In this document: in pieces, positions 54,001 to 63,524 of the stretch
Layout: each line of letters begins with the position of its first letter
How positions within the stretch are numbered: position 1 is the stretch's first letter
Source: Marinomonas sp. UCMA 3892
GTDB lineage: Bacteria; Pseudomonadota; Gammaproteobacteria; Pseudomonadales; Marinomonadaceae
Direction: 5' to 3'
Assembly (NCBI RefSeq): GCF_012726345.1
Contig: NZ_PTXN01000007.1
Location: 124,001 to 188,000, forward strand
DNA length: 64,000 bases
Notes under the pieces: generated by a model
Seen by the model: the letters and a program-made list of their open reading frames with translations, nothing else
Database searches by the model: none
Told to the model about the DNA's origin: nothing
Position numbers and translations under genes: made by a program

Positions 54001-54612
54001 ATGAAAGCTTTACTTCCTGTTGCCCTTGTTTCTGCACTTTGCTCATCTGTTGCGTTAGCGCATGAGGCTGGTGATATTTTTGTTCGTGGTGGATTCGCAA
54101 AAGTGATGCCGAATGAGAGCAGTGATAATGTATTGAATAAAGGCGAATTGGAACTTGATAACGATACTCAGGTCGGCGTTACTTTTACTTACATGCTAAC
54201 AGATCAATTTGGTGTTGAGTTGCTGGCAGCTACGCCTTTCACTCATAAAGTGTCGACTAAAGGTTTAGGTGAGGTGGCTGAGGTATCGCATTTACCGCCT
54301 TCTTTAATGGCGCAGTATTATTTTGGTCAGGCAAATAGCAAAATCCGTCCTTATATTGGCGCCGGCTTGAATTATACTATTTTCTTCGACGAAAAAGGAA
54401 AAGGTGTATTGGCGGATACAGACGTAAATCTTGATAATTCTTTTGGTCTAGCGGCTCAAATTGGTGTAGATGTCAATTTTGCAGAAAATTGGTTTGCTAA
54501 CGCCTCTCTTTGGTATATGGATATTAATACTGACGTACATACTACGGTAGGGACTTTTGACGCAGATATTGATCCTATTACCTTTATGGCAAGTGTTGGT
54601 TATACTTTCTAA
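54001..54612 (+). CDS. ompW: OmpW-family outer membrane protein
   Basis: The 203 residues start with a signal peptide (cut near residue 20, VALA). They form an eight-stranded barrel ending PITFMASVGYTF. EAGDIFVRGGFAKVMPNESSDN, GVTFTYMLTDQFGVELLAATPF and LPPSLMAQYYFG are characteristic of OmpW. OmpW-type channels take small hydrophobic molecules and often respond to oxygen or salt. The 315 bases upstream (53686-54000) hold no gene. They carry repeated TTGATC sequences and a GGTAG...CTACC inverted repeat of unknown meaning. Confidence 0.93.
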   Translation: MKALLPVALVSALCSSVALAHEAGDIFVRGGFAKVMPNESSDNVLNKGELELDNDTQVGVTFTYMLTDQFGVELLAATPFTHKVSTKGLGEVAEVSHLPPSLMAQYYFGQANSKIRPYIGAGLNYTIFFDEKGKGVLADTDVNLDNSFGLAAQIGVDVNFAENWFANASLWYMDINTDVHTTVGTFDADIDPITFMASVGYTF

Positions 54613-54636
54613 AGATGTTTTTCCAAGCGTTACAAG

Positions 54637-54669
54637 AAAAGCTTTGGTTTTCGAATCAAAGCTTTTTTT
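54637..54669 (+). terminator. Rho-independent terminator of ompW
   Basis: A perfect 10-bp stem (AAAAGCTTTG with its complement) around a ten-base loop is followed by a T-run. It starts 25 bases after the ompW stop. Confidence 0.88.
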
Positions 54670-54741
54670 ATTGTGCTATTTCATAGGACTGAGGTAGGCT
54701 TTTCATTTTAAAGTAGATGCCTCATTTTTCATGGAAAAGCA

Positions 54742-55380
54742 ATGCCATTAGAATTTTCACCCGAACTTGAACGTCATTGCCATGTGTTTTTGCAAGCTCA
54801 AGGGCATGCGGATTCTGCCCATGATTTGAACCATATTTATCGAGTGGTAAATGTAGCAAAAAAACTGGCTCTTGAAGAGGACGCTGACTTGGCTGTTGTG
54901 GTTCCTGCTGCATGGCTTCATGATTGCGTTTCTTTGCCTAAAAATCATCCAGAGCGGCATTTAGCCTCAACATTGGCTGGTGATAGAGCTATTAGTTTCT
55001 TGGTCTCAATTCATTATCCAAGCGAATATTATGATGCGATACATCACGCTATTCGCGCTCATAGCTTTAGTGCTAATGTTTTACCAAATACACTTGAAGC
55101 AAAAATTGTTCAGGATGCGGATCGATTGGACGCATTGGGAGCGGTAGGAATTGCGCGCTGTATGCAAGTGAGTGGGGCCTTAAATCGTCCGTTATACTCT
55201 TTGGACGACCCGTTTTGTGAAATGCGAGAGCCTGATGATACGCTTTATTCAATAGACCATTTTTATAGCAAGTTGTTTCAGATTGCAGATAGCTTGAATA
55301 CGCCTTCAGCACAGTTGGAAGCTAGAAGGCGTAAAGAGGTTATGCAAATTTTTTTAAGAGACTTAGCATTAGATATTTAA
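54742..55380 (+). CDS. HD-domain phosphohydrolase (YedJ-like)
   Basis: The 212 residues show the HD metal site pattern. SAHDLNHIYRVVNVAKKL supplies the first His, AAWLHDCVSLPKNHPER the HD pair, and IVQDADRLDALGAVGIARCM the last Asp. The family contains predicted metal-dependent phosphohydrolases such as E. coli YedJ; the substrate is unknown. It is a short stand-alone gene, convergent with the Rieske gene 25 bases away. Confidence 0.87.
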   Translation: MPLEFSPELERHCHVFLQAQGHADSAHDLNHIYRVVNVAKKLALEEDADLAVVVPAAWLHDCVSLPKNHPERHLASTLAGDRAISFLVSIHYPSEYYDAIHHAIRAHSFSANVLPNTLEAKIVQDADRLDALGAVGIARCMQVSGALNRPLYSLDDPFCEMREPDDTLYSIDHFYSKLFQIADSLNTPSAQLEARRRKEVMQIFLRDLALDI

Positions 55381-55405
55381 TTTATAAAGCTAAGGTTAAA
55401 TACGG

Positions 55406-55735
55406 CTATGCGAATAATAAATAACAGTTGCCCTGTTCTATACCGACTGTTGCTTTTTTGAGGTGGCTTCCCTGGCATGGGCCGGTAATACATGTGCCGT
55501 CTAGTGGAGAGAAAAGAGCGCCATGATGATGGCATTTTAAATAATCACTTTCCTCATCTAGCTCAAGATCAGAAGACCAATTAAGTTGCTTTTTTTGATG
55601 AGGGCATAAGTTCTCATAAGCAAGAATTTGACCTTGTTGCTTAGTGACTAGAAAGCTATATTTTTCTACAGTTATATTTAATGCTTTGCCTTCAGGAAGG
55701 TTTTGCGCATTAGGGATAAGGTATTTATTAAACAC
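55406..55735 (-). CDS. Small Rieske [2Fe-2S] protein
   Basis: The 109 residues hold the two Rieske boxes, Cys44-Pro-His46 (ENLCPHQKKQ) and Cys68-His-His-His71 (YLKCHHHGALFSPLDGTC). These ligate a 2Fe-2S cluster. No catalytic domain is attached, so it is a ferredoxin-like or NirD-like partner. No oxygenase or reductase gene is nearby, so its partner is unknown. It has two extra cysteines (82, 87) near the second box. Confidence 0.88.
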   Translation of the reverse strand: MFNKYLIPNAQNLPEGKALNITVEKYSFLVTKQQGQILAYENLCPHQKKQLNWSSDLELDEESDYLKCHHHGALFSPLDGTCITGPCQGSHLKKATVGIEQGNCYLLFA

Positions 55736-55806
55736 GTGATTACCGCACTTTTTTATAATGAATGTTGTTTATTTCAGTAGAATTGACGCTTTCCATAATC
55801 ATGCGA

Positions 55807-55840
55807 ACTAGAGTGAGAATAAAAATCCTCTCATTCTAGT
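55807..55840. repeat. Intergenic inverted repeat upstream of mrcB
   Basis: ACTAGAGTGAGA and TCTCATTCTAGT form a 12-bp stem with one G-U pair and a ten-base loop. It lies between the Rieske gene and mrcB, about 180 bases before the mrcB start. No T-run of terminator length follows. Its role is unknown. The remainder of 55736-56021 shows nothing further. Confidence 0.5.
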
Positions 55841-56021
55841 GGTGTTTTCTTTCAATTCTACCGCTGACTATGTGAATAAAGTTCAGCAAAATGTCAGTTA
55901 AATAAACTTTCCGTGAGTAATGACTCTAAAGCGCTATGAGCGATGAGTCAATATGCAAGAATTGAGTTAGTTGATTTTAGATCGTTGCTTGCTTTCAGCA
56001 AGCTCCCTATACTTAGCCTCT

Positions 56022-58322
56022 ATGACTAAAAAAACTCCGGCAAAATCTTCACGTAAGTCCCCGACTCAAAAGAAAAAAACGCCACAATCTTCCTTTTTGA
56101 AGAGGATGTTTCGTGCCCTTTTAAAATGGGGGGTAATTATTGCTTTGGTAGGAAGTATTCCTTTTGCTGGTTGGGTGTGGTGGCTAAATGGGCAAGTTGT
56201 TAGTCGTTTTGAAGGGCAGAAATGGCAGGTGCCTTCAGAGGTCTACAGTGCGCCAGTTATATTATCAAGTGGGGCGCCTTGGAAAAAACAAGACCTCGAA
56301 AATCTATTGGAAGAAACTGGTTACCGATTTGGTCGAAATAGTCAAAACGTTGGCTGGGCTGCTCGTAGCCAAACGAAAGTCAGTGCGCATTTGCGTTCCT
56401 ATGTTGATCATCTGGGATTTCATGAGAGTGAGAGGCGTATTTTTTCGTTCCAAGATGGTCGCTTAGTTATTCAAGCTTTGAATGGCGATGAAATTGACGA
56501 AGCAAGAATAGAGCCTCAGCGCATTGGCTTCTTATATGGCGGTAATACAGAAAGCCGTCAAATTTTAACATATGATGATATTCCTAAGCCCCTGATTGAT
56601 ATTTTGATTGCGGTAGAAGATCAGGATTTTTATCAGCATTGGGGGATTTCTCCGACTGGTATTGCACGAGCGGCGCTAGTTAATTTAACTCATGGCTCAA
56701 GACGCCAAGGTGGCTCTACGTTAACTCAGCAGCTTGTGAAGAATATGTATTTGAGTTCTGAGCGGACTTATACGCGAAAGCTGACTGAAGTGGTGATGAG
56801 CTTACTACTTGAGTACCATTATTCGAAAGAAGCCATTATTACGGCTTATATGAACGAAGTGTATTTAGCCCAGTTGGGCAGTAGTGCCTTGCATGGTTTT
56901 GCTGCGGCTAGCCAGCATTTTTTTGGTCGCCCGTTGAATGAACTGAATATCGATGAATTTGCTTTGTTAGTTGGTATGGTTAAAGGTCCATCTCTTTATA
57001 ATCCAGAACGATCCCCAAATCGAGCAAAAGATCGTCGAAATACCGTACTGGCTATATTGAAAAGCCAAGGCCGTTTATCTGATGTTGATTACAGGAGCCT
57101 TATAAAGCAACCGATACGACTTGCTGATAAGCAAAAAGAGCGCTCTGTGTTTGGCGATTATTTAGATTTGGTTGCTATGCAATTGTCGCGAGATTTTGAT
57201 GAAACCACGTTAGCGACGAAAAACTTACGTATATATACTGGGGTTGATATACGAGCGCAGCGAGCGGCAAGTTTAGCCATGCAGCGTCAAGTGGCGGCAT
57301 TAGAAAAACGTGATCCTAAATTAAAAGGACTACAGGGTGCCATGGTTGTTACTGATAGGCTAAACGGCCAAGTACGCGCAGTGGTTGGTTCTAGTGGGCA
57401 GCATTATACAGGTTTTAACCGAGCGTTAGGGGCGGTTAGGCCGATCGGTTCATTGGTGAAACCTCCGCTTTACTTATCTGCCTTGGCAACAGGTCGTTAC
57501 ACTTGGTGGAGTGAAATAGAAGATAAAAAATTACGTTTTAACGTAGGTGGTCAGGTATGGGAGCCTGAAAACTACGATAGAAGAACTCATGGTGTCGTAC
57601 ATCTTTACGAAGCTATGGCTAAATCCTATAACCTAGCGACAGTATCTTTAGCTAACCAAATTGGCTTTGATCGAGTCGGAGATACCTTGCGACAGTTGGG
57701 CGTAAAACGACCTTTTACTATGCATCCTGCGATGGCGCTAGGAGCACTAGAGTTATCTCCCTTTGAAGTATCTCGTTTATATCAACCTATTGCCTCTCAA
57801 GGAAAGAGTAGTGAGTTGGGGGTGGTGCTGGCAGTTATGGATCAGAAAGATCAGTTGATGAAGCGATTTGATCAGCATAATGACGTGCCTTTTACCGATG
57901 CTCTGCTTGCGGTGACTTTAGATGGTATGACAAAAACACCAAAAATCGGTACAGCTAAGGCGGCTCAAGCTGCTTTTCCAAATTTAAATTTTGCAGCTAA
58001 AACGGGAACAACAAACCAGCAAAAAGACAGTTGGTTTGTTGGCATCACTGGTGATTATTCCTCTACGGTATGGCTTGGTGATGATAATAACGTACCGTTA
58101 AGTATTACCGGTAGTAGCGGAGCATTAAAGGTTTGGGTGGATTTTACAAAAAATGTAAACCCTAGATCTTTACCTGATACTCTGCCCAACGGTGCCGCTC
58201 GCTACAATGTCCTAGACAGTAAGTTTGAAATTGCAGCTGACCGCTGTAAAGACAAGACGCCGTTAGCGTTTATTTTAGGTACTGAGCCAAAAGATAGTAC
58301 TTCATGTTTTTGGCCTTTCTAA
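56022..58322 (+). CDS. mrcB: Penicillin-binding protein 1B
   Basis: The bifunctional murein polymerase has 766 residues when started at the ATG at 56022; a TTG at 55971 would add 17. A Lys-rich cytoplasmic head is followed by one membrane helix (about 34-56) and a UB2H-like domain. The GT51 domain has catalytic Glu199 (VEDQDFYQHWG) and GGSTLTQQLVKN. The transpeptidase domain has SxxK at Ser477-Lys480 (GSLVK), SYN at 535 and KTGTT at 660. It polymerises and cross-links peptidoglycan in the periplasm. Monocistronic. Confidence 0.94.
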   Translation: MTKKTPAKSSRKSPTQKKKTPQSSFLKRMFRALLKWGVIIALVGSIPFAGWVWWLNGQVVSRFEGQKWQVPSEVYSAPVILSSGAPWKKQDLENLLEETGYRFGRNSQNVGWAARSQTKVSAHLRSYVDHLGFHESERRIFSFQDGRLVIQALNGDEIDEARIEPQRIGFLYGGNTESRQILTYDDIPKPLIDILIAVEDQDFYQHWGISPTGIARAALVNLTHGSRRQGGSTLTQQLVKNMYLSSERTYTRKLTEVVMSLLLEYHYSKEAIITAYMNEVYLAQLGSSALHGFAAASQHFFGRPLNELNIDEFALLVGMVKGPSLYNPERSPNRAKDRRNTVLAILKSQGRLSDVDYRSLIKQPIRLADKQKERSVFGDYLDLVAMQLSRDFDETTLATKNLRIYTGVDIRAQRAASLAMQRQVAALEKRDPKLKGLQGAMVVTDRLNGQVRAVVGSSGQHYTGFNRALGAVRPIGSLVKPPLYLSALATGRYTWWSEIEDKKLRFNVGGQVWEPENYDRRTHGVVHLYEAMAKSYNLATVSLANQIGFDRVGDTLRQLGVKRPFTMHPAMALGALELSPFEVSRLYQPIASQGKSSELGVVLAVMDQKDQLMKRFDQHNDVPFTDALLAVTLDGMTKTPKIGTAKAAQAAFPNLNFAAKTGTTNQQKDSWFVGITGDYSSTVWLGDDNNVPLSITGSSGALKVWVDFTKNVNPRSLPDTLPNGAARYNVLDSKFEIAADRCKDKTPLAFILGTEPKDSTSCFWPF

Positions 58323-58606
58323 ATTCATATATATGAAATCAGAAAAGAAGATTGATAATTCTTTAGTTCTTATATAGCCTTCTAGACTGTTGAAAATAAG
58401 CAAGTCACTTTCATCTTTAAAGTTAAGTGATTGTTATTGAAGCTTATTGGTGCCTCTATGGACTTAGGATATTAAGGCAATTTGGGAGAAGTTGCTGAGA
58501 TGAGAAGTGAATTCAAATGCTTCTTAGAAATAACACCACCTTATGTATGCAAAAGAAAAAAGCTTCGCTTATTGTTTGAATTTTATTTGTAAGGGAGTGG
58601 CGCTGT
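58323..58606. other. Intergenic region without recognised genes
   Basis: These 284 bases between mrcB and the solute-binding protein gene contain no ORF, no clear terminator and no RNA gene that I can see. Only the ribosome-binding site of the next gene (AGGGAG, 58592-58597) is evident. Confidence 0.6.
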
Positions 58607-59434
58607 ATGCGGCTGCACACACACATAGTTTGCTGTTTATTGGCGGTAACTTTTTTTAATGCGGGTATCGCTTTTGCGCAAGACGATTCGTCTTCTTGTG
58701 TCTCTCTTACAGCATCTGGTAACTCGGAATATCCTCCTTTTTTGTGGCGAGAAACATCTACTTCAACAGAGTTACATGGCGTTAATCGTCTTATTATTGA
58801 TGAGTTAAGTCGTCGTATTGATATCCCAATTAGACTTATTCATGTAGGGCCTTGGTCTCGAGCTCAAGGTGAAGTGAAGAATGGTCGTGTTGATCTTATG
58901 GCTGGTGCTTTTTATACAAATGAGCGAGCAGATTACATGGATTATTTCACGCCAGTGATGTTGCATACTGCAAGTGTAGTTTGGCAACGTAAGGACAAAC
59001 CTTTTTCATTTAGTCGAAAAGAAGATCTAGTCGGGAAGTGGGGGGTGACTGTTATCAATAACAGTTTTGGTCAAGAGTTTGACCAATATGCTCAACATAA
59101 CCTTAATATATTGGCGGTAGCAAGCTTGTCGCAAGCGTTGCGGATGTTGGCTGCGGATCGAGTGGATTATGTCTTGTATGAAAAAAACCCTGCGTATGCT
59201 TATGCAACCATGTTGGGATTGTCTGATGCCATCGTTCCTGTATTGCCTTATATCAGCAGTGAGGGTTTGTATCTGACGATGTCTAAGAAGTCAGCTTGCA
59301 ACGTTAATAGTGTAAAGCGAAAGATCGCTATTGCTTTGCAAGAAATGAAACAAGAGGGCTTCACTGAACAGGCAGTACTTGATGGTGTACAGGAATGGGA
59401 AGCCCGTAGTCGAGCAGGTATAACGCTAAAATAA
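58607..59434 (+). CDS. Periplasmic solute-binding protein, family 3
   Basis: The 275 residues begin with a signal peptide (to about residue 24, AFA). The two-lobed amino-acid-binding fold of ABC transporters follows. YPPFLWRETSTSTELHGVNRLIIDELSRR and GRVDLMAGAFYTNERADYMDYFTPVM are typical of the family-3 pattern. No permease or ATPase gene adjoins it. It may serve a distant transporter or act as an orphan sensor. Ligand unknown. AGGGAG precedes the ATG. Confidence 0.85.
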   Translation: MRLHTHIVCCLLAVTFFNAGIAFAQDDSSSCVSLTASGNSEYPPFLWRETSTSTELHGVNRLIIDELSRRIDIPIRLIHVGPWSRAQGEVKNGRVDLMAGAFYTNERADYMDYFTPVMLHTASVVWQRKDKPFSFSRKEDLVGKWGVTVINNSFGQEFDQYAQHNLNILAVASLSQALRMLAADRVDYVLYEKNPAYAYATMLGLSDAIVPVLPYISSEGLYLTMSKKSACNVNSVKRKIAIALQEMKQEGFTEQAVLDGVQEWEARSRAGITLK

Positions 59435-59494
59435 ATATGAATTCAAATGAATTGCAAAGGGATACATGATTAGGTATCCCTTTTTATATTATTT

Positions 59495-60925
59495 TTAATT
59501 AATCAAAGATTCATATAGGCTGATCCATTGATCTGTAACAGCATCCCAGCTGTAGTCATAACTCATCGCATTTTTCTGTTTTTCTTGCCAGCGATTGGTG
59601 TCATGGAAGCACTCTATACTGCGCTCCATCGCTGCTTGCAAAGCCTTTGCTGAGGCTTCCTTGAAGACAAAGCCATTCGCTCGTTCTCCATCTTCGAATA
59701 CCGTATCTGCTAAGCCGCCAGTTTGCCTTACTATGGGTAAGGTTCCGTATTTAAGTGCATAGAGTTGCGTTAAGCCGCAAGGCTCAAAACGTGACGGAAT
59801 GAGCAGGGCATCGATACCTGCTTGGAGGCGATGAGAATAATCTTCAAAGTAACCTATACGAACAGAGACTTGGTTTGGGTAATTATTTTGCAGTTCTAGA
59901 TATTGAGATTCCAAATATTTATCGCCTGAACCTAATACTACAAGTCGAGCACCTTTTTCTAATAGAGCAGGCATAACTTGTAAAACAAGATCTAACCCCT
60001 TTTGCTCTGTTAGTCGGCTCACAACACCAAATACTGGTTGATTGAGGTCTTCTGATAGACCATTTTCTTGTAATAAAGCGAGCTTGTTAGCCTGTTTTTG
60101 ACTGAGTGTGTCTATGTCATAATTATGGGGGATTAGAGTGTCTTTTTCTGGTGACCATTGATTGTAGTCGACACCATTTAAAATGCCGACTAACCTGTCT
60201 TGCATCGCTCTGAGCGCACCGTCTAGGCCGTCGCCATACTCTGGGGTAAGAATCTCTTTGGCATAAGTGGGACTAACTGTGGTCACGGCGTTTGCATAGA
60301 CTAGTCCAGCTTTAAGGCCAGAGAAGCGGCCATAAAACTCCATGCCGTGCATATTGAGTAATTCTGGTGATAAGTGCATTGCAGAAAATTGATTCATGTC
60401 AAAACTGCCGTTATAACGCAAATTATGTACGGTCGTCACAACTGGGATGTGCTCTACTTTCCAACTTTCAAGATAAGCGGCGGCAAAACCTGTTTGCCAA
60501 TCATTTAAATGTAATATGTCAGCTTGCCAATTCATAAGGTGTCCATGAAGCGCTAATGTAGCAGTAGCCCATGATAGCGCGGCAAATCGTATATGGTTGT
60601 CTTCGAAGTCTATACCATTTTTATCTACATAAGGCCCGTCTTCACGTTCATACAGTGCTTGGCATTGTAGTAACCAGATTGGTGTGTCGTTTTCGGGGAT
60701 ATGAGTTTCAAGAAGTAACAAATCTCCAACGCCAAATGGATTTCCTAGGTTGATACTCTTTTGAATTGGCGCTACCTTTTCGAGTATGCCTTGGTAAGCA
60801 GGCATTATCAGTTTGACATCGTGGCCTTTTTTTCTTAAAGCAACGGGTAGGGCGCCAGCTACATCGGCTAAGCCACCAGTTTTAATTAGGGGGTAAATTT
60901 CGGAGGCAGCAAATAGTATTTTCAT
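59495..60925 (-). CDS. glgA: Glycogen synthase (ADP-glucose)
   Basis: GlgA extends alpha-1,4-glucan using ADP-glucose. The 476 residues form a GT5 GT-B fold with FAASEIYPLIKTGGLADVAGALP (the KTGGL donor site) and HNLRYNGSFDM. RFEPCGLTQLYALKYGTLPIVRQTGGLADTV is the C-terminal catalytic loop. The length is normal. It is divergent from glgC, so the two are probably co-regulated from the 90-base gap. No branching enzyme or phosphorylase gene lies in the window. Confidence 0.96.
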   Translation of the reverse strand: MKILFAASEIYPLIKTGGLADVAGALPVALRKKGHDVKLIMPAYQGILEKVAPIQKSINLGNPFGVGDLLLLETHIPENDTPIWLLQCQALYEREDGPYVDKNGIDFEDNHIRFAALSWATATLALHGHLMNWQADILHLNDWQTGFAAAYLESWKVEHIPVVTTVHNLRYNGSFDMNQFSAMHLSPELLNMHGMEFYGRFSGLKAGLVYANAVTTVSPTYAKEILTPEYGDGLDGALRAMQDRLVGILNGVDYNQWSPEKDTLIPHNYDIDTLSQKQANKLALLQENGLSEDLNQPVFGVVSRLTEQKGLDLVLQVMPALLEKGARLVVLGSGDKYLESQYLELQNNYPNQVSVRIGYFEDYSHRLQAGIDALLIPSRFEPCGLTQLYALKYGTLPIVRQTGGLADTVFEDGERANGFVFKEASAKALQAAMERSIECFHDTNRWQEKQKNAMSYDYSWDAVTDQWISLYESLIN

Positions 60926-61018
60926 TATTAGGCATCTTATTGATTTGGAATAATGATAAGAGTATACCTAAATGAAACTTCGAATAGAGTGTGTTGATAA
61001 AAAAATTAAGGGCATCAC

Positions 61019-62272
61019 ATGGATTTAAATACGGCGCGCATGAAAACTCTGTCCATTATTCTAGCCGGTGGACGTGGTTCAAGATTAAAACATTTAACAG
61101 ATAATCGTTCCAAACCTGCAGTACCTATTGCCGGTAAATACAAAATTATAGATTTTCCGCTTTCTAACTGCATCAACTCAGGAATGCGTCGTATTGCAGT
61201 CCTGACTCAATATCGTTCCCATACTCTAAATCAACATGTTCAAAGGGGCTGGAATTTCCTACGTTCAGACTTTAATGAATTTATTGAGCTATGGCCTGCT
61301 CAGCAGCAAACTGGCAGTGATTGGTATCGTGGTACGGCAGATGCGGTTTATCAAAACCTAACTATGATTGATGGCCTAGAAAGCGAGTATATTTTGATTC
61401 TTGCTGGTGACCATGTTTATAAGCAAGATTATAGTCTCATGTTGCAAGACCACATCGAAAGCGGAGCAGATGTTACGGTGGCTTGTATAGAAGTGCCGCT
61501 GAAAGAAGCTGATCAGTTTGGCATTATGCATGTGGATGAAAACGACAATATTATTGCGTTCGAGGAAAAGCCTTCGAATCCTCCAACTATGCCAGGTAAG
61601 CCTGATGTATCTCTTGCGAGCATGGGAATTTATATTTTTAACACTAAATTTTTGTCTGATAATTTGCGTTCTGATGCGAGTGACGATGCATCGAGCCATG
61701 ACTTTGGTAAAGATTTGATTCCTTTGTTTGTTGGTCGCAGTAAAATTAAAGCTCACCATTTTGCTAAAAGTGTCATCGATAATAAAAGTTACCCAGATGA
61801 GCCTTATTGGCGAGATGTTGGTACTTTGACTGCCTATTGGGAAGCCAATATGGATCTGACCCGCTTGGTTCCAGAGCTAGACTTATATGATGAAGAGTGG
61901 CCGATTCGTACTATGCAGTATCAGCGTCCTGCCGCTAAATTTAATTACAACTACGAAGAACGTATTGGTACAGCGCTAAATTCTGTGGTGTCCGCGGGTT
62001 GTATTGTGTCTGGTTCAACTGTTGAGCAGTCCATCCTATTTAATAATGTTCGAGTTAACTCATATTCTCATGTGAACAAATCGGTCATATTGCCTCGTTG
62101 TGATATCGGGCGTCATTGCCGCTTGCATAAAGTGGTCGTGGACTCCGATTGTTGTATTCCTGAAGGTACTGTTATTGGTGAAGATCCGGCTGCTGATGCA
62201 GCGCGTTTTTATCGAAATTCAGATGGTATTACTTTGGTGACACAAGGCATGATCGAGGCATTATCCGACTAG
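61019..62272 (+). CDS. glgC: Glucose-1-phosphate adenylyltransferase
   Basis: GlgC makes ADP-glucose for glycogen. The 417 residues contain SIILAGGRGSRLKHLTDNRSKPAVPIAGKYKIID (nucleotide loop and Lys/Arg residues). RGTADAVYQN and FEEKPSNP are also present, and the C-terminal left-handed beta-helix ends in a hexapeptide-type pattern. It is shorter than the E. coli enzyme by about a dozen residues. Divergent from glgA, with its own terminator. Allosteric control cannot be judged here. Confidence 0.96.
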   Translation: MDLNTARMKTLSIILAGGRGSRLKHLTDNRSKPAVPIAGKYKIIDFPLSNCINSGMRRIAVLTQYRSHTLNQHVQRGWNFLRSDFNEFIELWPAQQQTGSDWYRGTADAVYQNLTMIDGLESEYILILAGDHVYKQDYSLMLQDHIESGADVTVACIEVPLKEADQFGIMHVDENDNIIAFEEKPSNPPTMPGKPDVSLASMGIYIFNTKFLSDNLRSDASDDASSHDFGKDLIPLFVGRSKIKAHHFAKSVIDNKSYPDEPYWRDVGTLTAYWEANMDLTRLVPELDLYDEEWPIRTMQYQRPAAKFNYNYEERIGTALNSVVSAGCIVSGSTVEQSILFNNVRVNSYSHVNKSVILPRCDIGRHCRLHKVVVDSDCCIPEGTVIGEDPAADAARFYRNSDGITLVTQGMIEALSD

Positions 62273-62304
62273 TTTTTTATGGTTTAGTTCTATTTGATAC
62301 GACT

Positions 62305-62334
62305 AAAAAACCGCGGCTTTAAGCGGTTTTTTTT
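62305..62334 (+). terminator. Rho-independent terminator of glgC
   Basis: AAAACCGC pairs with GCGGTTTT around an eight-base loop, followed by TTTT, 35 bases after the glgC stop. Confidence 0.88.
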
Positions 62335-62644
62335 GGCTTAAATTAAGTGGATAAAGCGTATTTTATTTCGTGGATGGTTGGTTTTTATTTAACTATTGTT
62401 TTGCTAGTCCTTGAAAAACGATAAATTGGGCGCATTAGAAGGGTTTAGATTTTTAGTTATTGGATTGAGAGTCGGTTATCCCCGTAACCTGTGGATAACC
62501 CTATTGGTGAATCTTTGATAACTTACGCAAAACCAGTCACTATGCTGCTTTGGTCATGGGTGTTCATTTCTTCTGCAGTCTTTGATTTAACGTACGTTAT
62601 TTGGCAAATGTGTTTATATTTTCACCTGAAAATGAGGGCGTTTT
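62335..62644. other. Intergenic region upstream of ribE with a DnaA-box-containing inverted repeat
   Basis: No gene is seen in these 310 bases. GGTTATCC (62474-62481) and GGATAACC (62493-62500) form an 8-bp inverted repeat. Inside it, TGTGGATAA (62490-62498) equals the DnaA box TTATCCACA on the minus strand. A single box does not indicate an origin. No FMN riboswitch motif precedes ribE. Confidence 0.5.
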
Positions 62645-63277
62645 ATGTTTACGGGTATTGTTCAGGGCAAAGCGACTGTTCAGTCTGCAAGTCAAGTAGG
62701 GCGAAATAAGCGTCTTGAAATAGTGTTTCCTGCGGGTGTTATGCTGAGCCAACAACTTGGTGCCAGTGTGGCGATAAATGGTGTTTGTCTTACGGTAGCG
62801 GAAATTGGTCATGACGTACTAACGTTTGATGTTATTGATACCACTTTGGCACTCACCAATATTGGCTTGTTGCAGACTGGAGGTGTCGTTAATTTTGAGC
62901 GCGCTGCAAAAATGGGTGATGAGATTGGCGGTCATGTTATGTCTGGTCACATCATGACGTCTGTCACCGTATCACGTATAGAAAAAATTGAAGAAAGTGT
63001 TCATATTCGTTTTACGACAGATCGCCAAAATGAAGTAGACGCTAGACGTTACTTATTCAATAAAGGCTACGTCGGTTTGAATGGTGCAAGTTTAACGATC
63101 AGCGATATTGGCAATGATTGGCTAGAGGTTTCTCTGATTCCAGAAACACTGCGTTTAACGACCTTTAGTAGTTTGACGGTTGGAGATAAAGTGAATCTTG
63201 AAATAGATGCACATACACAGGCAACAGTTGATACCGTTGAGCGTATCTTAAAAGAGCGAGGGATTGTCTTACCTTAA
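62645..63277 (+). CDS. ribE: Riboflavin synthase, alpha subunit
   Basis: The enzyme dismutates two 6,7-dimethyl-8-ribityllumazines to riboflavin. The 210 residues are two lumazine-binding repeats. The first begins MFTGIVQGKATVQSA with GVCLTVAEIG; the second has GGHVMSGHI and GLNGASLTISDIG. The length is normal. It stands alone here, without ribD, ribB or ribH neighbours, between glgC and lepA. Confidence 0.95.
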   Translation: MFTGIVQGKATVQSASQVGRNKRLEIVFPAGVMLSQQLGASVAINGVCLTVAEIGHDVLTFDVIDTTLALTNIGLLQTGGVVNFERAAKMGDEIGGHVMSGHIMTSVTVSRIEKIEESVHIRFTTDRQNEVDARRYLFNKGYVGLNGASLTISDIGNDWLEVSLIPETLRLTTFSSLTVGDKVNLEIDAHTQATVDTVERILKERGIVLP

Positions 63278-63384
63278 AGGTAAGTTCCGCGTAAATTACT
63301 GCGGCTGTATCTTGTTTGATCTCTGAAATAAATGGAGTCCGCGCTCGAATTTCGGTAGAATGCTCGCCAATTTCTATCCTGAAT

Positions 63385-63487
63385 ACTTGTTGATAAGTTT
63401 TTTCATTGGGCTGGCATGATGATGTTAGCTAACTAATGTACTTTTTAGGTTAAAAAGTGTGCATATGTGACTTGTTTATCAACAAGT
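63385..63487. repeat. Spaced inverted repeat upstream of lepA
   Basis: ACTTGTTGATAA (63385-63396) and TTATCAACAAGT (63476-63487) are perfect 12-bp reverse complements, 79 bases apart, just before lepA. The right arm is itself part of a smaller palindrome (CTTGTT-TATC-AACAAG). They could be a pair of regulator sites or a leader stem. The rest of 63278-63524 shows no gene. Confidence 0.5.
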
Positions 63488-63524
63488 AATCATTCAAACA
63501 TCGCTTTTAAAGTGTGAGTAAATA

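Noticed and set aside
62474-62500. Replication origin suggested by a perfect DnaA box
   Set aside because: Only a single box is present here (and one at 30530-30538), without clustered boxes, an AT-rich unwinding element, dnaA or gidA neighbours.
62335-62644. FMN riboswitch upstream of ribE
   Set aside because: None of the conserved FMN aptamer blocks were found; the segment only has a short inverted repeat.
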